From Pedobacter rhizosphaerae (GTDB taxonomy: Bacteria > Bacteroidota > Bacteroidia > Sphingobacteriales > Sphingobacteriaceae): a DNA stretch of 60,582 nucleotides. The DNA lies in NCBI RefSeq assembly GCF_900111155.1, contig NZ_FOGG01000029.1, positions 1-60,582 of the forward strand. The letters are read 5' to 3'. The notes beneath the pieces were generated by a model. The model did not search any database, was not told the origin of the DNA, and saw nothing but the letters and a program-made list of their open reading frames with translations. This document shows positions 51,160 to 59,317 of the stretch, in pieces (the first letter of the stretch is position 1; every line of letters starts with the position of its first letter). The position numbers were made by a program, and so were the translations under genes.

Positions 51160-51189
51160 TTTGTAATTCACTGAAATTAAATATCTTTG
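51160..51189 (+). promoter_or_regulatory. Bacteroidota housekeeping promoter for the TPR leader
   Basis: TTTG (51160-51163) and TATCTTTG (51182-51189) match -33 TTTG and -7 TAnnTTTG with 18 bp between. Transcription should start near 51,196, only about 12 bp before the 31-codon frame. The region 50873-51159 holds repeat-like sequence and no gene. Confidence 0.78.
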
Positions 51190-51207
51190 CATCAAATTTT
51201 AATCACC

Positions 51208-51303
51208 ATGCTAAAACTAAAACATATTCAACAACCGAACTTTAGCTCCTCTTGTGGCCTAAAGGGTTTGGATATTCACTTTAGTTACCTGCCAAACCAC
51301 TAG
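51208..51303 (+). CDS. 31-aa leader peptide candidate upstream of the TPR gene
   Basis: ATG 51208 follows the promoter by about 12 bp and encodes 31 residues with a cysteine in FSSSCGLKG and an end DIHFSYLPNH. The final third of the frame overlaps a hairpin GGTTTGG/CCAAACC that runs into a T-tract, the layout of a translation-coupled attenuator. A function as a regulatory leader is inferred from this overlap; I do not recognise the peptide. Confidence 0.5.
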   Translation: MLKLKHIQQPNFSSSCGLKGLDIHFSYLPNH

Positions 51304-51310
51304 TTTTTTT
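51265..51310 (+). terminator. Attenuator-like hairpin overlapping the leader peptide
   Basis: GGTTTGG (51265-51271) pairs perfectly with CCAAACC (51292-51298), followed by ACTAG and TTTTTTT (51304-51310). It lies between the promoter and the TPR gene, so it can stop most transcripts early. GTGGC (51254-51258) can alternatively pair with GCCAC (51372-51376). Confidence 0.6.
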
Positions 51311-51351
51311 ATCCTGAACAGATAACAAAAACAATTTTATTTTATTAATCC

Positions 51352-51384
51352 ATCTGCAGGCTGGCAACCCCGCCACTAACAGAT
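51352..51384 (+). other. Second leader hairpin before the TPR start
   Basis: ATCTG (51352-51356) pairs with CAGAT (51380-51384), enclosing GGC...GCC. It lies 15 bp before ATG 51400 and could mask the ribosome entry site. Its GCCAC is also complementary to GTGGC in the leader peptide frame. Confidence 0.45.
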
Positions 51385-51399
51385 TTTACAATATCCACT

Positions 51400-51921
51400 A
51401 TGGACATATACACCACTGTAGAAGAAAAATATCTACAAGCTGTTGAAGAGCTGGATCTTGGAGAATTACCCAAAGCACTTCAATATTTCAATGCCATTAT
51501 TGCTTTCGATGCCGAATATGCAAGAGCCTATTTTCAGGTCGGAAAAATATATCATTATCATTTAAAAGATTACAGGGCTGCCGGTTATTACTACAAAAGA
51601 AGTATAGAGTTAGATGCTGCATTTCCTGATGCTTACGAGCCCTACCTCGAATTGATCGTTACCTTAAGAATGAACAATCTGGTAAAGCCATTGTCCGAAA
51701 AGGCACTGCAAGTACCGGGCGTAAACTGCGCTTTAATTTATAAACAACTGGGCTTGTATGCCGAGCAACAACAGCAATTTGCTGATGCGTATAATTACTT
51801 TCGACAGGCAGAATTATTTAATTCGATACAGGAAGAACAAACTATGCTTCAAGAGCACTTAAAACGCATTAAAACCAAAATTAATAGCCAAAAAACAATG
51901 GTTTACGATTTACAGGGATAA
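51400..51921 (+). CDS. Tetratricopeptide-repeat protein (173 aa)
   Basis: Residues about 15-150 form TPR helices: ALQYFNAIIAFDAEYARAYFQVGKIYHY, then DYRAAGYYYKRSIELDAAFPDAYEPYLEL, and a partial third repeat (QFADAYNYFRQAELF). It has no signal peptide, so it is a cytoplasmic protein-interaction module. The gene is downstream of the attenuator-like leader. Its stop codon lies inside its own terminator stem. The binding partner is unknown. Confidence 0.85.
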   Translation: MDIYTTVEEKYLQAVEELDLGELPKALQYFNAIIAFDAEYARAYFQVGKIYHYHLKDYRAAGYYYKRSIELDAAFPDAYEPYLELIVTLRMNNLVKPLSEKALQVPGVNCALIYKQLGLYAEQQQQFADAYNYFRQAELFNSIQEEQTMLQEHLKRIKTKINSQKTMVYDLQG

Positions 51922-51945
51922 GGGCTTTGCCTTTATCCCCTTTTA
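51915..51945 (+). terminator. Terminator of the TPR gene, overlapping its stop codon
   Basis: GGGATAAGGG (51915-51924) pairs with CCTTTATCCC (51930-51939), followed by CTTTTAT. The stop codon TAA is inside the left arm. Confidence 0.8.
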
Positions 51946-52054
51946 TCTTATAGGTGGCAACAATAAATCACATGTTTAAAGCTTTAGTTTTTTAAAATTG
52001 TTATTATCTTTATCGCCTGTTAAGCTTAATTATTAAATTCAAAAATATATAGAT

Positions 52055-52228
52055 ATGTCAGGTCACGATACACACGCGCCGGTTCAGGAAACAAAAGGAA
52101 TTTGGGCATTGCCATTAGCGGCATGGTTATTCGTTATTGTTTTAGTTTTTGTATTCACCATTGATTGTTCAAAAGATGCAGGTGAAAAACATGGTGAAGA
52201 GCACCACAAAACTGAAGCTCACCATTAA
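52055..52228 (+). CDS. Small single-pass membrane protein (57 aa)
   Basis: ATG 52055 opens a frame with a histidine-containing N-terminus (MSGHDTHAPVQETKG), one membrane segment (about residues 17-37, ALPLAAWLFVIVLVFVFTI), a cysteine and a His/Glu/Lys-rich tail ending AHH. It is bracketed by a promoter-like AT-rich leader and a strong terminator at 52249-52288, so it is a genuine small gene. The His-rich ends could bind metal. The family is unknown to me. Confidence 0.8.
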   Translation: MSGHDTHAPVQETKGIWALPLAAWLFVIVLVFVFTIDCSKDAGEKHGEEHHKTEAHH

Positions 52229-52248
52229 TCTATAAATCCAAAAGATAA

Positions 52249-52288
52249 AAAAAGCGCTGAAGTTAATTTCAGCGCTTTTTTGTTTTTT
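52249..52288 (+). terminator. Bidirectional terminator after the 57-aa gene
   Basis: AAAGCGCTGAA (52251-52261) pairs with TTCAGCGCTTT (52268-52278), flanked by A- and T-runs on both sides. It can end both the small membrane-protein gene (+) and the GDPD-like gene (-). Confidence 0.9.
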
Positions 52289-52298
52289 AATCCATCAA

Positions 52299-53189
52299 CT
52301 ATTTATCTTTTATCTGCCCCATCAGGTTTGGATAATCAGTAATAATACCATCTACCCCCAGGCTAATAAAGTAGTTTACTTCTTTCAGGGAGTTTACTGT
52401 CCAGGGAATAATTTTTATCCCCATGGCGTGGCAACGGTCTACCAGGCCCTTTCCTACCAAAACTGAGTAAGGACTGTAAATAGTGGGCTTAAAACCTAAT
52501 TTCTCTATGTAATCCTCAAAGGGTTCTTTTTCATCAATCAGTAATGAGGTTTGTATTTTAGGATATTTTTCGTGTAAATACTGTAACGTACGCATATCAA
52601 AAGACTCTATAATCACGCGTTTAGCGATTTTCTTCTGATTAACCACTTCCATAATCAATTCTACAAATTCTGCCGGCTCCGGATGAAACTCATTATCGCC
52701 TTTTTTAATGGTTTTCGTTTCTATGTTGTAAACCGGCTTAGGCGTTTTATGCGTTTTAACATAGTCCTCAACCGCGTCTATCGTTTCGGAAAGTAGGGGC
52801 TTGTAAGCCTTAAACTTCATCTGACCGGGAAAACGTGCATGAACTTTGCTTCCAACATCAAATTTCTTTACCTCCTCGTAATCCATTTTATAGATATTGA
52901 AATTCTTTTGGTCTTTCAGTGATATTGGCTTTCCGTTGGGTTGCAAAGAAATTTCATTGTTAAAGTAGGGTTCCTGCGACAATACCACTTGTTTATCTTT
53001 GGAGATTACCGCATCCATTTCCAGTGTCGTAACGCCTAAATCAAGGGCTTTCAGCATCCCTTCGATGGTATTTTCTGGCATAATGCCGCGTGCTCCTGCC
53101 TTGCCCTGCACATCAAATTTCTTCTTTTGTGCAAAAACAGTAAAAAAGGTTAAAACAAATAAAGAGAGTATGAGTAGTTTTTTCTGCAT
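52299..53189 (-). CDS. GDPD-family protein lacking both catalytic histidines (296 aa)
   Basis: A signal peptide ends VFAQK (about residue 21). The TIM-barrel has the GDPD frame GARGIMPENTIEGMLKALD, TLEMD with the metal-binding Glu and Asp, PVYNIETKT, RVIIESFDMRTL and the C-terminal PWTVNSLKEVNYF...GVDGIITDYP. But the usual GHRG before GARG reads GKAG, so the catalytic His-Arg pair is Lys-Ala, and the second histidine of the SHDP-type motif is replaced in LSQEPYF. It is probably a binding protein or has changed chemistry, not a normal glycerophosphodiesterase. Confidence 0.85.
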   Translation of the reverse strand: MQKKLLILSLFVLTFFTVFAQKKKFDVQGKAGARGIMPENTIEGMLKALDLGVTTLEMDAVISKDKQVVLSQEPYFNNEISLQPNGKPISLKDQKNFNIYKMDYEEVKKFDVGSKVHARFPGQMKFKAYKPLLSETIDAVEDYVKTHKTPKPVYNIETKTIKKGDNEFHPEPAEFVELIMEVVNQKKIAKRVIIESFDMRTLQYLHEKYPKIQTSLLIDEKEPFEDYIEKLGFKPTIYSPYSVLVGKGLVDRCHAMGIKIIPWTVNSLKEVNYFISLGVDGIITDYPNLMGQIKDK

Positions 53190-53371
53190 GGAATTTAAAC
53201 GTAAAATATGGATTTAACTTATCGGAGGAAGATCTTTTGTAGCGGAAAATGCATTGCCATTCACAACTTTTGTTCCCGCTCCGCTAAATCTCTGCGCTGC
53301 GCTTCGAGGATATCGCTTCAATCGGGGCTAAGTGGAAAACAGCTACAAGCAAAACTGCAAAGTTGTCAAAC

Positions 53372-53406
53372 AAAAAAGGGCTTTCGAAAAGAAAAGCCCT
53401 TTTTTA
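53372..53406 (-). terminator. Terminator between the GDPD-like and NTF2-like genes
   Basis: GGGCTTT (53378-53384) pairs with AAAGCCC (53393-53399) with A and T runs on each side (AAAAAA before, TTTTTT after). On the minus strand it ends the NTF2-like gene 15 bp after its stop codon. Confidence 0.88.
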
Positions 53407-53420
53407 TTCACATTAATCAT

Positions 53421-54278
53421 CTATCTGTCAGCAGGTACGAATGCTTGGACGATTAAGTTCCAGCTTGCATCAGCAGCTTTTTCGTATACAAAAACGTAGT
53501 TAAAGCTCTCTCTCAGGTCTGCTTTATAGTCGATGGTAGCTATTCCATAGGTATAAGCTAAATCGCTACCAATAGCCTTGTCTACGCCAGTTGTTTTTAA
53601 ATTCACTTTGCTTACCATTCCGTTAAAGAAAGATAAGATCTTTCCTTTACCATCTATAGCCTCGTTACCTGGAAAAAGTAATCTGGCATCGTTAGTTAAG
53701 AAACCACCAAAAGCGGCAATACCATGTGTTTTAAGCATTGTATTTAAGGTTTTCTCTGTGGTTAAGATAATGTCTCTACCGGCTTTAATTTCTTTCTCAT
53801 TTAAGAACTTCGGCGCAACATGATCTTTTGGTTCTACAAACTTAGCAGCCGTTTTAGCCAAAGGTTTGTTACTGGTTGTTCCTAAATCTATAGCCAGTTT
53901 CCATTTGCCATTTTCACTTTTCCAGATGGAAAGATATTGTCCGTATTTTTTTTCAGATCCACCAATTTCATATGGTCCTGTAGTAAAGCCTAAGTCGCCA
54001 CTGCGGGAAACTTTAGCTAAATTAGGCTCCCAGGTTAATTCAGTTTCACCTTTGCTTTGGCTGGCATAAAAAGTTTTAGCATTAACCGGGTTTGGTCTAA
54101 AGACCAACGTATTGGCAGATGAATATTCGATATATGACTCCTTCTCGCCATTTTTAGCGATTGATTTTGCAAATTCTTTCTCTGCATTAATCAACGATTT
54201 AGTGGTTCCATCACTTTTTTGTGCAAATGCACCCAATGTGATCAATAAAGCTACAGCAGTAGAGGATAGTTGTTTCAT
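53421..54278 (-). CDS. Exported tandem NTF2/SnoaL-like (DUF4440-type) protein (285 aa)
   Basis: A signal peptide ends GAFAQK (about residue 20). Two related alpha+beta domains follow: about 25-145 (LINAEKEFAKSIAKNG to YLSIWKSENGKWKLAIDLG) and about 165-282 (EKTLNTMLKTHGIAAFGGFL to SFNYVFVYEKAADASWNLIVQAF). Both show the long helix and the terminal Trp-x-hydrophobic strands of DUF4440-like domains. Such domains bind small ligands or catalyse isomerisation; no active-site residues can be named. It is transcribed on the minus strand ahead of the terminator at 53372. Confidence 0.78.
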   Translation of the reverse strand: MKQLSSTAVALLITLGAFAQKSDGTTKSLINAEKEFAKSIAKNGEKESYIEYSSANTLVFRPNPVNAKTFYASQSKGETELTWEPNLAKVSRSGDLGFTTGPYEIGGSEKKYGQYLSIWKSENGKWKLAIDLGTTSNKPLAKTAAKFVEPKDHVAPKFLNEKEIKAGRDIILTTEKTLNTMLKTHGIAAFGGFLTNDARLLFPGNEAIDGKGKILSFFNGMVSKVNLKTTGVDKAIGSDLAYTYGIATIDYKADLRESFNYVFVYEKAADASWNLIVQAFVPADR

Positions 54279-54358
54279 TATATGTTTAAGATATAGTTTT
54301 GGCGAATATAAAATTTTCTTTGTTGTGCACTTTCAAAAGTAATCAACAATTGCACATT

Positions 54359-55339
54359 TTATTGTTCTCTGTAAATGGTTTCTAGTACGGTTTGGCCTGT
54401 GGCCTTCAAAGTATTTTTATCGATGTTGGCCAGGTTATCCAGCTGTGTATGCCAGTTGATGTAAAAACCGCTATTGTCATTGTAATGGATAATATCAATA
54501 GAGGGAACACCAGCTTTGTTCATCCAGAAGTGGTCGTCTACCAATCGTCCGCTTGGAATACCAACAAAATAAGAGGCATAGCCAATTTGGTTGCCAATTT
54601 CCCAAACTTTGTTTACTACCTCCGGTGCCGACTGGCGCGAAATCTCATCTTGTGTAAATTGCGCATTTCCGCCACCCACCATATCCAGGTTGATACCATA
54701 TCTGGCTTTATAACCTGTGGCTACAGCATTTTTAGCCCAATATTGAGAACCCAAACACCAGGTGGTTTCATCGGGTGTTTCATCGTTGGCTTTGCCGTAA
54801 TCTTCTAAATCCCAAAGCACGAAATCTATACCTACAGCTGGTTGCTTCTGTTGAATTTGACGCGCCATCTCCAAAATCACTGCCACTCCACTGGCTCCGT
54901 CATTGGCCGCATCAAAAGCTTTTGAATGATTAGCGGGATCAGCATCCTGATCTGAAAAAGGACGGGCATCCCAATGTGCAGTAATCAATACGCGATCCTT
55001 TTTATCTGGACTAAAAGATGCCAGGATATTTTTCAGCTGAAAACTTTTTCCATCATAAGTAGTGGTTTTAGCGCCCTGTATTTTTACTTCTGCGCCAAAA
55101 GATTTCAGTTTGGCCACCAGATAATCGGCACATTTCTGGTGTGCGGTAGTACCCGGAATGCGTGGTCCGAAATCTACCTGTGCTTTGGTGTAAGCGTAAG
55201 CACTATCGGCATTAAATGCTGGAGAAAGTAATTTTACTTCTTCGGCAGTGCTGCCTTCTTCAGTTGTTTTGTTATCGTTTTTACATGCCTGGAAACCGAT
55301 TAAAGCGATCAAAGGCAGAATTAAAAGTTTTTTATTCAT
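54359..55339 (-). CDS. M28-family metallopeptidase/glutaminyl cyclase-like lipoprotein (326 aa)
   Basis: A lipoprotein signal ends GFQACK (Cys19). The zinc-peptidase ligands of M28 appear in order: histidine in ITAHWDARP (about 116), aspartate in DAANDGASG (about 143), glutamate in LWDLEDYG (about 177), aspartate in INLDMVGG (about 219) and histidine in INWHTQLDNL (about 301). The protein fits the small branch that includes glutaminyl-peptide cyclotransferases. It should act at the periplasm or outer membrane on amino-peptide substrates. It is a single minus-strand gene. Confidence 0.9.
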   Translation of the reverse strand: MNKKLLILPLIALIGFQACKNDNKTTEEGSTAEEVKLLSPAFNADSAYAYTKAQVDFGPRIPGTTAHQKCADYLVAKLKSFGAEVKIQGAKTTTYDGKSFQLKNILASFSPDKKDRVLITAHWDARPFSDQDADPANHSKAFDAANDGASGVAVILEMARQIQQKQPAVGIDFVLWDLEDYGKANDETPDETTWCLGSQYWAKNAVATGYKARYGINLDMVGGGNAQFTQDEISRQSAPEVVNKVWEIGNQIGYASYFVGIPSGRLVDDHFWMNKAGVPSIDIIHYNDNSGFYINWHTQLDNLANIDKNTLKATGQTVLETIYREQ

Positions 55340-55389
55340 CTATTCTTATTCTAGTTCCCTTTGGGAGGGGGATGAGTAATTTTTTCATT

Positions 55390-55495
55390 CAAATCTGTCA
55401 GGTTTAGCCCCAACGATGTAAAATCGGGACAAATTGTCGAAACGCCCTAATAATGCTTAAGGAGGTCCTTCGACAAGCTCAGGATGACAATCGAT
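55390..55495. repeat. Chromosomal intergenic repeat fragment
   Basis: The phrases GATGTAAAATCGGGACAAAT, GTCGAAACGCCC and CTTCGACAAGCTCAGGATGAC recur in the 46.8-47.1 kb and 21.5 kb repeats. It lies between the cysS end and the M28 peptidase start; no gene is present. Confidence 0.7.
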
Positions 55496-55538
55496 TTTCA
55501 GGATACAGAAAGCTGTAATGCCTTGGCCATGAAAATGA

Positions 55539-56999
55539 TTAAGCCTTGCTCCAGGTGGTTCCTTCTTTGCTATCTTTCAATTGAATGCCCAGTTCTTGCA
55601 GACCGATACGGATTTTATCAGAAGTAGCATAATCTTTATTGGCTTTGGCTTCGCTGCGCAGATTAATAACCATATCCAACACACCGTTTAAATCAGTATT
55701 ACTGCTTTCCTCATCTTTTAATCCGAGTATATCGAATACGAAATCGCTCATCAATTGCTTTAATTGCGTTAAAGCTTCTGAAGAAATTTTCGCCTTTCCA
55801 TCGTAAACAGTATTAATAATCCTAACCGCTTCAAAAAGTTCGGCAATGAGCACCGGACTATTAAAGTCATCGCCCATGGCTGCCACACATTTATCCTTTA
55901 GCGCAGCAATATCAAAATCGTTTTCTGCAGACGGAGTTAACTTTTCGAGTAATCCTACAGCCGACATCAACCTTCTGAATCCTTTTTCCGAAGCATCTAA
56001 AGCATCATTAGAAAAATCTAGTGTACTTCTGTAATGGGCCTGCAACATAAAGAACTTCACGGTCATTGGGCTATAACCTTTTTTCAGCAAAGGGTGATCG
56101 CCAGAAAAAAGTTCCAGCGGAAGGAAACCGTTACCTGCCGATTTGGACATCCGTGTACCATTTACCGTTAACATATTGGTATGCATCCAGTATCTGGCAG
56201 GCTGGTGATGGCTGCAAGCCTCACTCTGTGCAATTTCATTGGTATGGTGCGTAGCGGCCAGATCCATTCCGCCGCCATGAATATCAAACTCTGCCCCTAA
56301 ATATTTTGCACTCATGGCCGAGCATTCGATATGCCAGCCAGGAAATCCCATGCCCCATGGCGATTGCCATTGCATTAGTGTTTCTGGTTTGGCTTTGATC
56401 CAAAGCGCAAAATCCAATCTACCCCGCTTTTCATCCTGCCCACCCAATTCACGGGTATTGTTCAGCATATCTTCCAGATTCCGATTGGTGAGTATCGTAT
56501 AGTTATATTCTTTGCTGTATTTTTCTACGTCGAAATAAACATTACCACCTATTTCATAACCATAACCATTTTCAATGATTACTTTAATCATTTCGATTTG
56601 CTCGATGATGTGCCCTGTAGCCGTTGGCTCAATGCTTGGCGGTAAGGTATTAAACATGCGCAAAACATCATGGAAACCTAATGTATACTTTTGTACAATC
56701 TCCATGGGTTCGAGCTGTTCTAACTTGGCTCTTTTTGCAAATTTATCATCTCCCTCATCCCGATCACCTTCTAAGTGACCAGCATCGGTAATATTACGTA
56801 CGTAACGTACCTTATATCCCAAATACTTGAGATAACGAAAAATGAGATCGAAAGAAATAAAGGTGCGACAATTGCCTAAGTGCACATCGCTATATACGGT
56901 AGGACCACAAACATACATCCCAACATTGGGTGCATTAAGGGGTTGAAAAAGTTCTTTTTTACGTGAAAGCGTATTATAAAGCTGTAAGCCAGTATTCAT
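55539..56999 (-). CDS. cysS: Cysteine--tRNA ligase (486 aa)
   Basis: The class I synthetase signatures are complete: the HIGH-type motif SDVHLGNCRTF (about 38-46), the zinc ligands, including Cys31 (MYVCGPTVYSD) and the Cys/His cluster around GWHIECSAM, and KMSKS-type GTRMSKSAGN (about 285). Cytoplasmic CysRS charges tRNA-Cys with cysteine and is a housekeeping enzyme. The length of 486 residues is normal. It is read on the minus strand and has no obvious co-transcribed partner. Confidence 0.97.
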   Translation of the reverse strand: MNTGLQLYNTLSRKKELFQPLNAPNVGMYVCGPTVYSDVHLGNCRTFISFDLIFRYLKYLGYKVRYVRNITDAGHLEGDRDEGDDKFAKRAKLEQLEPMEIVQKYTLGFHDVLRMFNTLPPSIEPTATGHIIEQIEMIKVIIENGYGYEIGGNVYFDVEKYSKEYNYTILTNRNLEDMLNNTRELGGQDEKRGRLDFALWIKAKPETLMQWQSPWGMGFPGWHIECSAMSAKYLGAEFDIHGGGMDLAATHHTNEIAQSEACSHHQPARYWMHTNMLTVNGTRMSKSAGNGFLPLELFSGDHPLLKKGYSPMTVKFFMLQAHYRSTLDFSNDALDASEKGFRRLMSAVGLLEKLTPSAENDFDIAALKDKCVAAMGDDFNSPVLIAELFEAVRIINTVYDGKAKISSEALTQLKQLMSDFVFDILGLKDEESSNTDLNGVLDMVINLRSEAKANKDYATSDKIRIGLQELGIQLKDSKEGTTWSKA

Positions 57000-57059
57000 A
57001 CTGCAAATGTAAGATTAAGTTAGAAAGTTGGAACGATTTAATGTCTAACTTCCGTAAAT

Positions 57060-57413
57060 CTAATTTACGGTGTGAGATAAAATATTAATCAGCTTACCAA
57101 AGGGATCGCGGACATAAAAACGCCGTACTCCCCAAGGCTCGTTCGTGGGCCCATATTCGACAGGTAAATTGGATATTCTGCACTTATCCAACACTTCTTC
57201 CAGATTATCTACTTCTATAGATAAATCCGGAACCAAAGTCCCGGATCCACCTTGCGTGGCAAAACTTAACTGAACATCCATTGGCTGGTTTGTACCATAG
57301 GTGGTAAACCAACCATGATCCATTAAAATATCCAATCCGAGGATATCTGCATAGAAAGTTTTGGCTTTCTGAATATCTGAAGTGGCAATATTGGCTACAA
57401 TTCGCTTTACCAT
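57060..57413 (-). CDS. VOC/glyoxalase-fold protein (117 aa)
   Basis: The protein is a single vicinal-oxygen-chelate domain with typical strands and ends: KRIVANIATSDIQKAKTFYADILGLD, LVPDLSIEVDNLEEVLDKC and WGVRRFYVRDPFGKLINIL. These domains include glyoxalases, dioxygenases and bleomycin-binding proteins; the substrate cannot be named here. It is 24 bp downstream of msrA on the same strand, so both are probably co-transcribed. A perfect CCGTAAAT/ATTTACGG hairpin (57051-57069) overlaps its stop codon. Confidence 0.88.
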   Translation of the reverse strand: MVKRIVANIATSDIQKAKTFYADILGLDILMDHGWFTTYGTNQPMDVQLSFATQGGSGTLVPDLSIEVDNLEEVLDKCRISNLPVEYGPTNEPWGVRRFYVRDPFGKLINILSHTVN

Positions 57414-57437
57414 ATTTATAAATGCGCAGTAAAAGGA

Positions 57438-58037
57438 TTAGTTTTTGAGTTTAGCTTTGAAAACCTTTTCCAGCTTTTGGATTTTGGGAAGAATAACTAA
57501 TCTGCAATAAGGTTCGTTACCATTTTTAAGGTAATAATCCTGATGGTAGTTCTCTGCCACATAAAAAGGTTTTGCAGGATCTATTGCGGTAACTACCTTC
57601 TTGCCAAATGCATTGGTTTTATTAAGTTCTGCTTTATACTTTTCGGCTAAGGCTTTTTGTTCTGAATTGTGGTAAAAAATAACCGAACGATATTGTGTTC
57701 CGCTATCTGCGCCCTGGCGGTTTAAAGTTGTTGGATCGTGGCTTTTCCAAAAAACCTCTAATAAATCGGAATAACTGATTACTGCTGGATTATAGTTAAT
57801 TTCCAAAACCTCTGCATGCCCAGTTGCCCCGGTGCACACTTCTTCATAAGTAGGATTGGTTAATGTCCCACCTTCATATCCAGATCTAACTGAAGTTACT
57901 CCCTTTAATTTTTGAAAAATGGCCTCCGTACACCAGAAACAGCCCATCCCGAATGTAGCCTTCTCGGTTTTCTTGCCTTGTGCATTAGCCTGATTAAAGG
58001 CCAGTACAGTTAATATGATTAAAACTATCTTTTTCAT
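57438..58037 (-). CDS. msrA: Exported peptide methionine sulfoxide reductase MsrA (199 aa)
   Basis: A signal peptide ends QANAQG (about residue 20). The active-site motif is FGMGCFWCTEA, with the catalytic cysteine near residue 32, followed by RSGYEGG, TGHAEVLEI, FWKSHDPTTLNRQG, GTQYRS and the C-terminal AENYHQDYY. MsrA reduces methionine-S-sulfoxide in proteins; the signal peptide puts it outside the cytoplasm. It precedes the VOC gene in an operon. Confidence 0.95.
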   Translation of the reverse strand: MKKIVLIILTVLAFNQANAQGKKTEKATFGMGCFWCTEAIFQKLKGVTSVRSGYEGGTLTNPTYEEVCTGATGHAEVLEINYNPAVISYSDLLEVFWKSHDPTTLNRQGADSGTQYRSVIFYHNSEQKALAEKYKAELNKTNAFGKKVVTAIDPAKPFYVAENYHQDYYLKNGNEPYCRLVILPKIQKLEKVFKAKLKN

Positions 58038-58260
58038 TGTGTGTTGTATTTTGTTAGCTAATATTACGAAATAAAATGGCTTTTAGTTTCCGTTTTAACA
58101 ATGATGGATTTGCGATGACAAAGCTAAAATATTGGATTTTAAGTAAATTGTTAATAACTTAAAGCATTCATAACGAAACAACTAAAGCGTCAAAAAAGTT
58201 ATCAACAAGCCTTATTAACAATTCTTTTTTAAATTCGTTTAACTCATAAAAAATAAAGAT

Positions 58261-59223
58261 ATGTCAACACCGTATATTCCATGTTTGGATTTAGGCTCGT
58301 ACGTTAACGGTACTGAAGCTGAACGCAAAAAATTTTCTGATGAACTGGGAAAGGCTTTCAATGATTCTGGATTCGTAACGATAACCAACCACGGTTTAAG
58401 TCAGGAATTGATCGACAAACTTTACGAAAACATTAAAGCGGCCTTTTCATTGCCTGTAGAAACTAAAAGGAAATACGAAAAACCAGAATTGGCAGGTCAG
58501 CGTGGCTACACCAGCGCAGGAAAAGAGACTGCAAAAGGCGCAAAAACGCCAGATTTGAAAGAGTTCTGGCAAATCGGACAGGAGGTTACCGATGGCGATC
58601 CGGTAAAAAATGAATATCCTGACAATGAAGTTTTAGAAGAATTACCTGAATTCAATGCCGTTACAGGAGAAATTTATCGCAAACTTGAGGATAATGGAAA
58701 ACAATTGCTTCGTGCCATTGCCACCTATTTAGAATTGCCTATCGATTATTTTGACAAGCATGTACATAATGGAAATTCAATTTTAAGGGGTATACACTAC
58801 TTTCCGATCGAAAATCCGGAAAGCATTCCAGATGATGCAGTTCGTGCAGGTGCACATGAAGATATCAACCTGATTACCTTGTTAATTGGTGCCAGTGCAG
58901 ATGGTTTAGAGGTTTTAACCCGCAGCAATGAATGGTTGCCAATTAAAGCGCATCATACTGATATTGTGGTGAATGTAGGCGATATGTTGCAACGTTTAAC
59001 CAACAACAAGTTAAAATCAACCACACACCGCGTAGTTAACCCTCCGCGCGAATTAATGAAAACCTCCCGTTTCTCGGTGCCATTCTTCTTACATCCGCGC
59101 AGCGATATGGATTTAACCAGCTTAGATTCTACCATTGATGCAGCGCATCCGAAAGTATACAGCGATATGACTGCTGGTGAATATTTAGACGAGCGATTGA
59201 GAGAGATAGGGTTGAAGAAGTAG
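58261..59223 (+). CDS. 2OG-Fe(II) oxygenase, isopenicillin N synthase family (320 aa)
   Basis: The N-terminal DIOX_N domain includes GFVTITNHGLSQELID. The C-terminal jelly roll has the iron triad: His and Asp in GAHEDINLITLL (about 198-200), and His in KSTTHRVVNP (about 257). The 2-oxoglutarate or substrate-binding Arg-x-Ser is in SRFSVPFF (about 273). Such enzymes hydroxylate or cyclise small molecules; the substrate is unknown. A terminator at 59274-59303 follows. The gene is complete and single. Confidence 0.92.
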   Translation: MSTPYIPCLDLGSYVNGTEAERKKFSDELGKAFNDSGFVTITNHGLSQELIDKLYENIKAAFSLPVETKRKYEKPELAGQRGYTSAGKETAKGAKTPDLKEFWQIGQEVTDGDPVKNEYPDNEVLEELPEFNAVTGEIYRKLEDNGKQLLRAIATYLELPIDYFDKHVHNGNSILRGIHYFPIENPESIPDDAVRAGAHEDINLITLLIGASADGLEVLTRSNEWLPIKAHHTDIVVNVGDMLQRLTNNKLKSTTHRVVNPPRELMKTSRFSVPFFLHPRSDMDLTSLDSTIDAAHPKVYSDMTAGEYLDERLREIGLKK

Positions 59224-59273
59224 ACTTTAGTCTGGAGTCTACAGTCCTAAGTCTGGAGTCCACATAAAACATG

Positions 59274-59303
59274 AAAAGCATCGGGGATATCTCGGTGCTT
59301 TTT
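59274..59303 (+). terminator. Terminator of the 2OG oxygenase gene
   Basis: AAAAGCATCG pairs with CGGTGCTTTTT across GGGATATCT (59274-59303), with a T-tail. The spacer before it has a short repeat TCTGGAGTC x2 (59231-59259). Confidence 0.82.
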
Positions 59304-59317
59304 CGTTATTTTAAAAT

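Noticed and set aside
50968..51195. 75-aa minus-strand frame
   Set aside because: It is a translation of chromosomal repeat sequence and of the promoter of the TPR leader.
53208..53456. + strand 82-aa frame between the GDPD-like and NTF2-like genes
   Set aside because: It lies in intergenic sequence, crosses the terminator at 53372-53406 and has no protein-like pattern.
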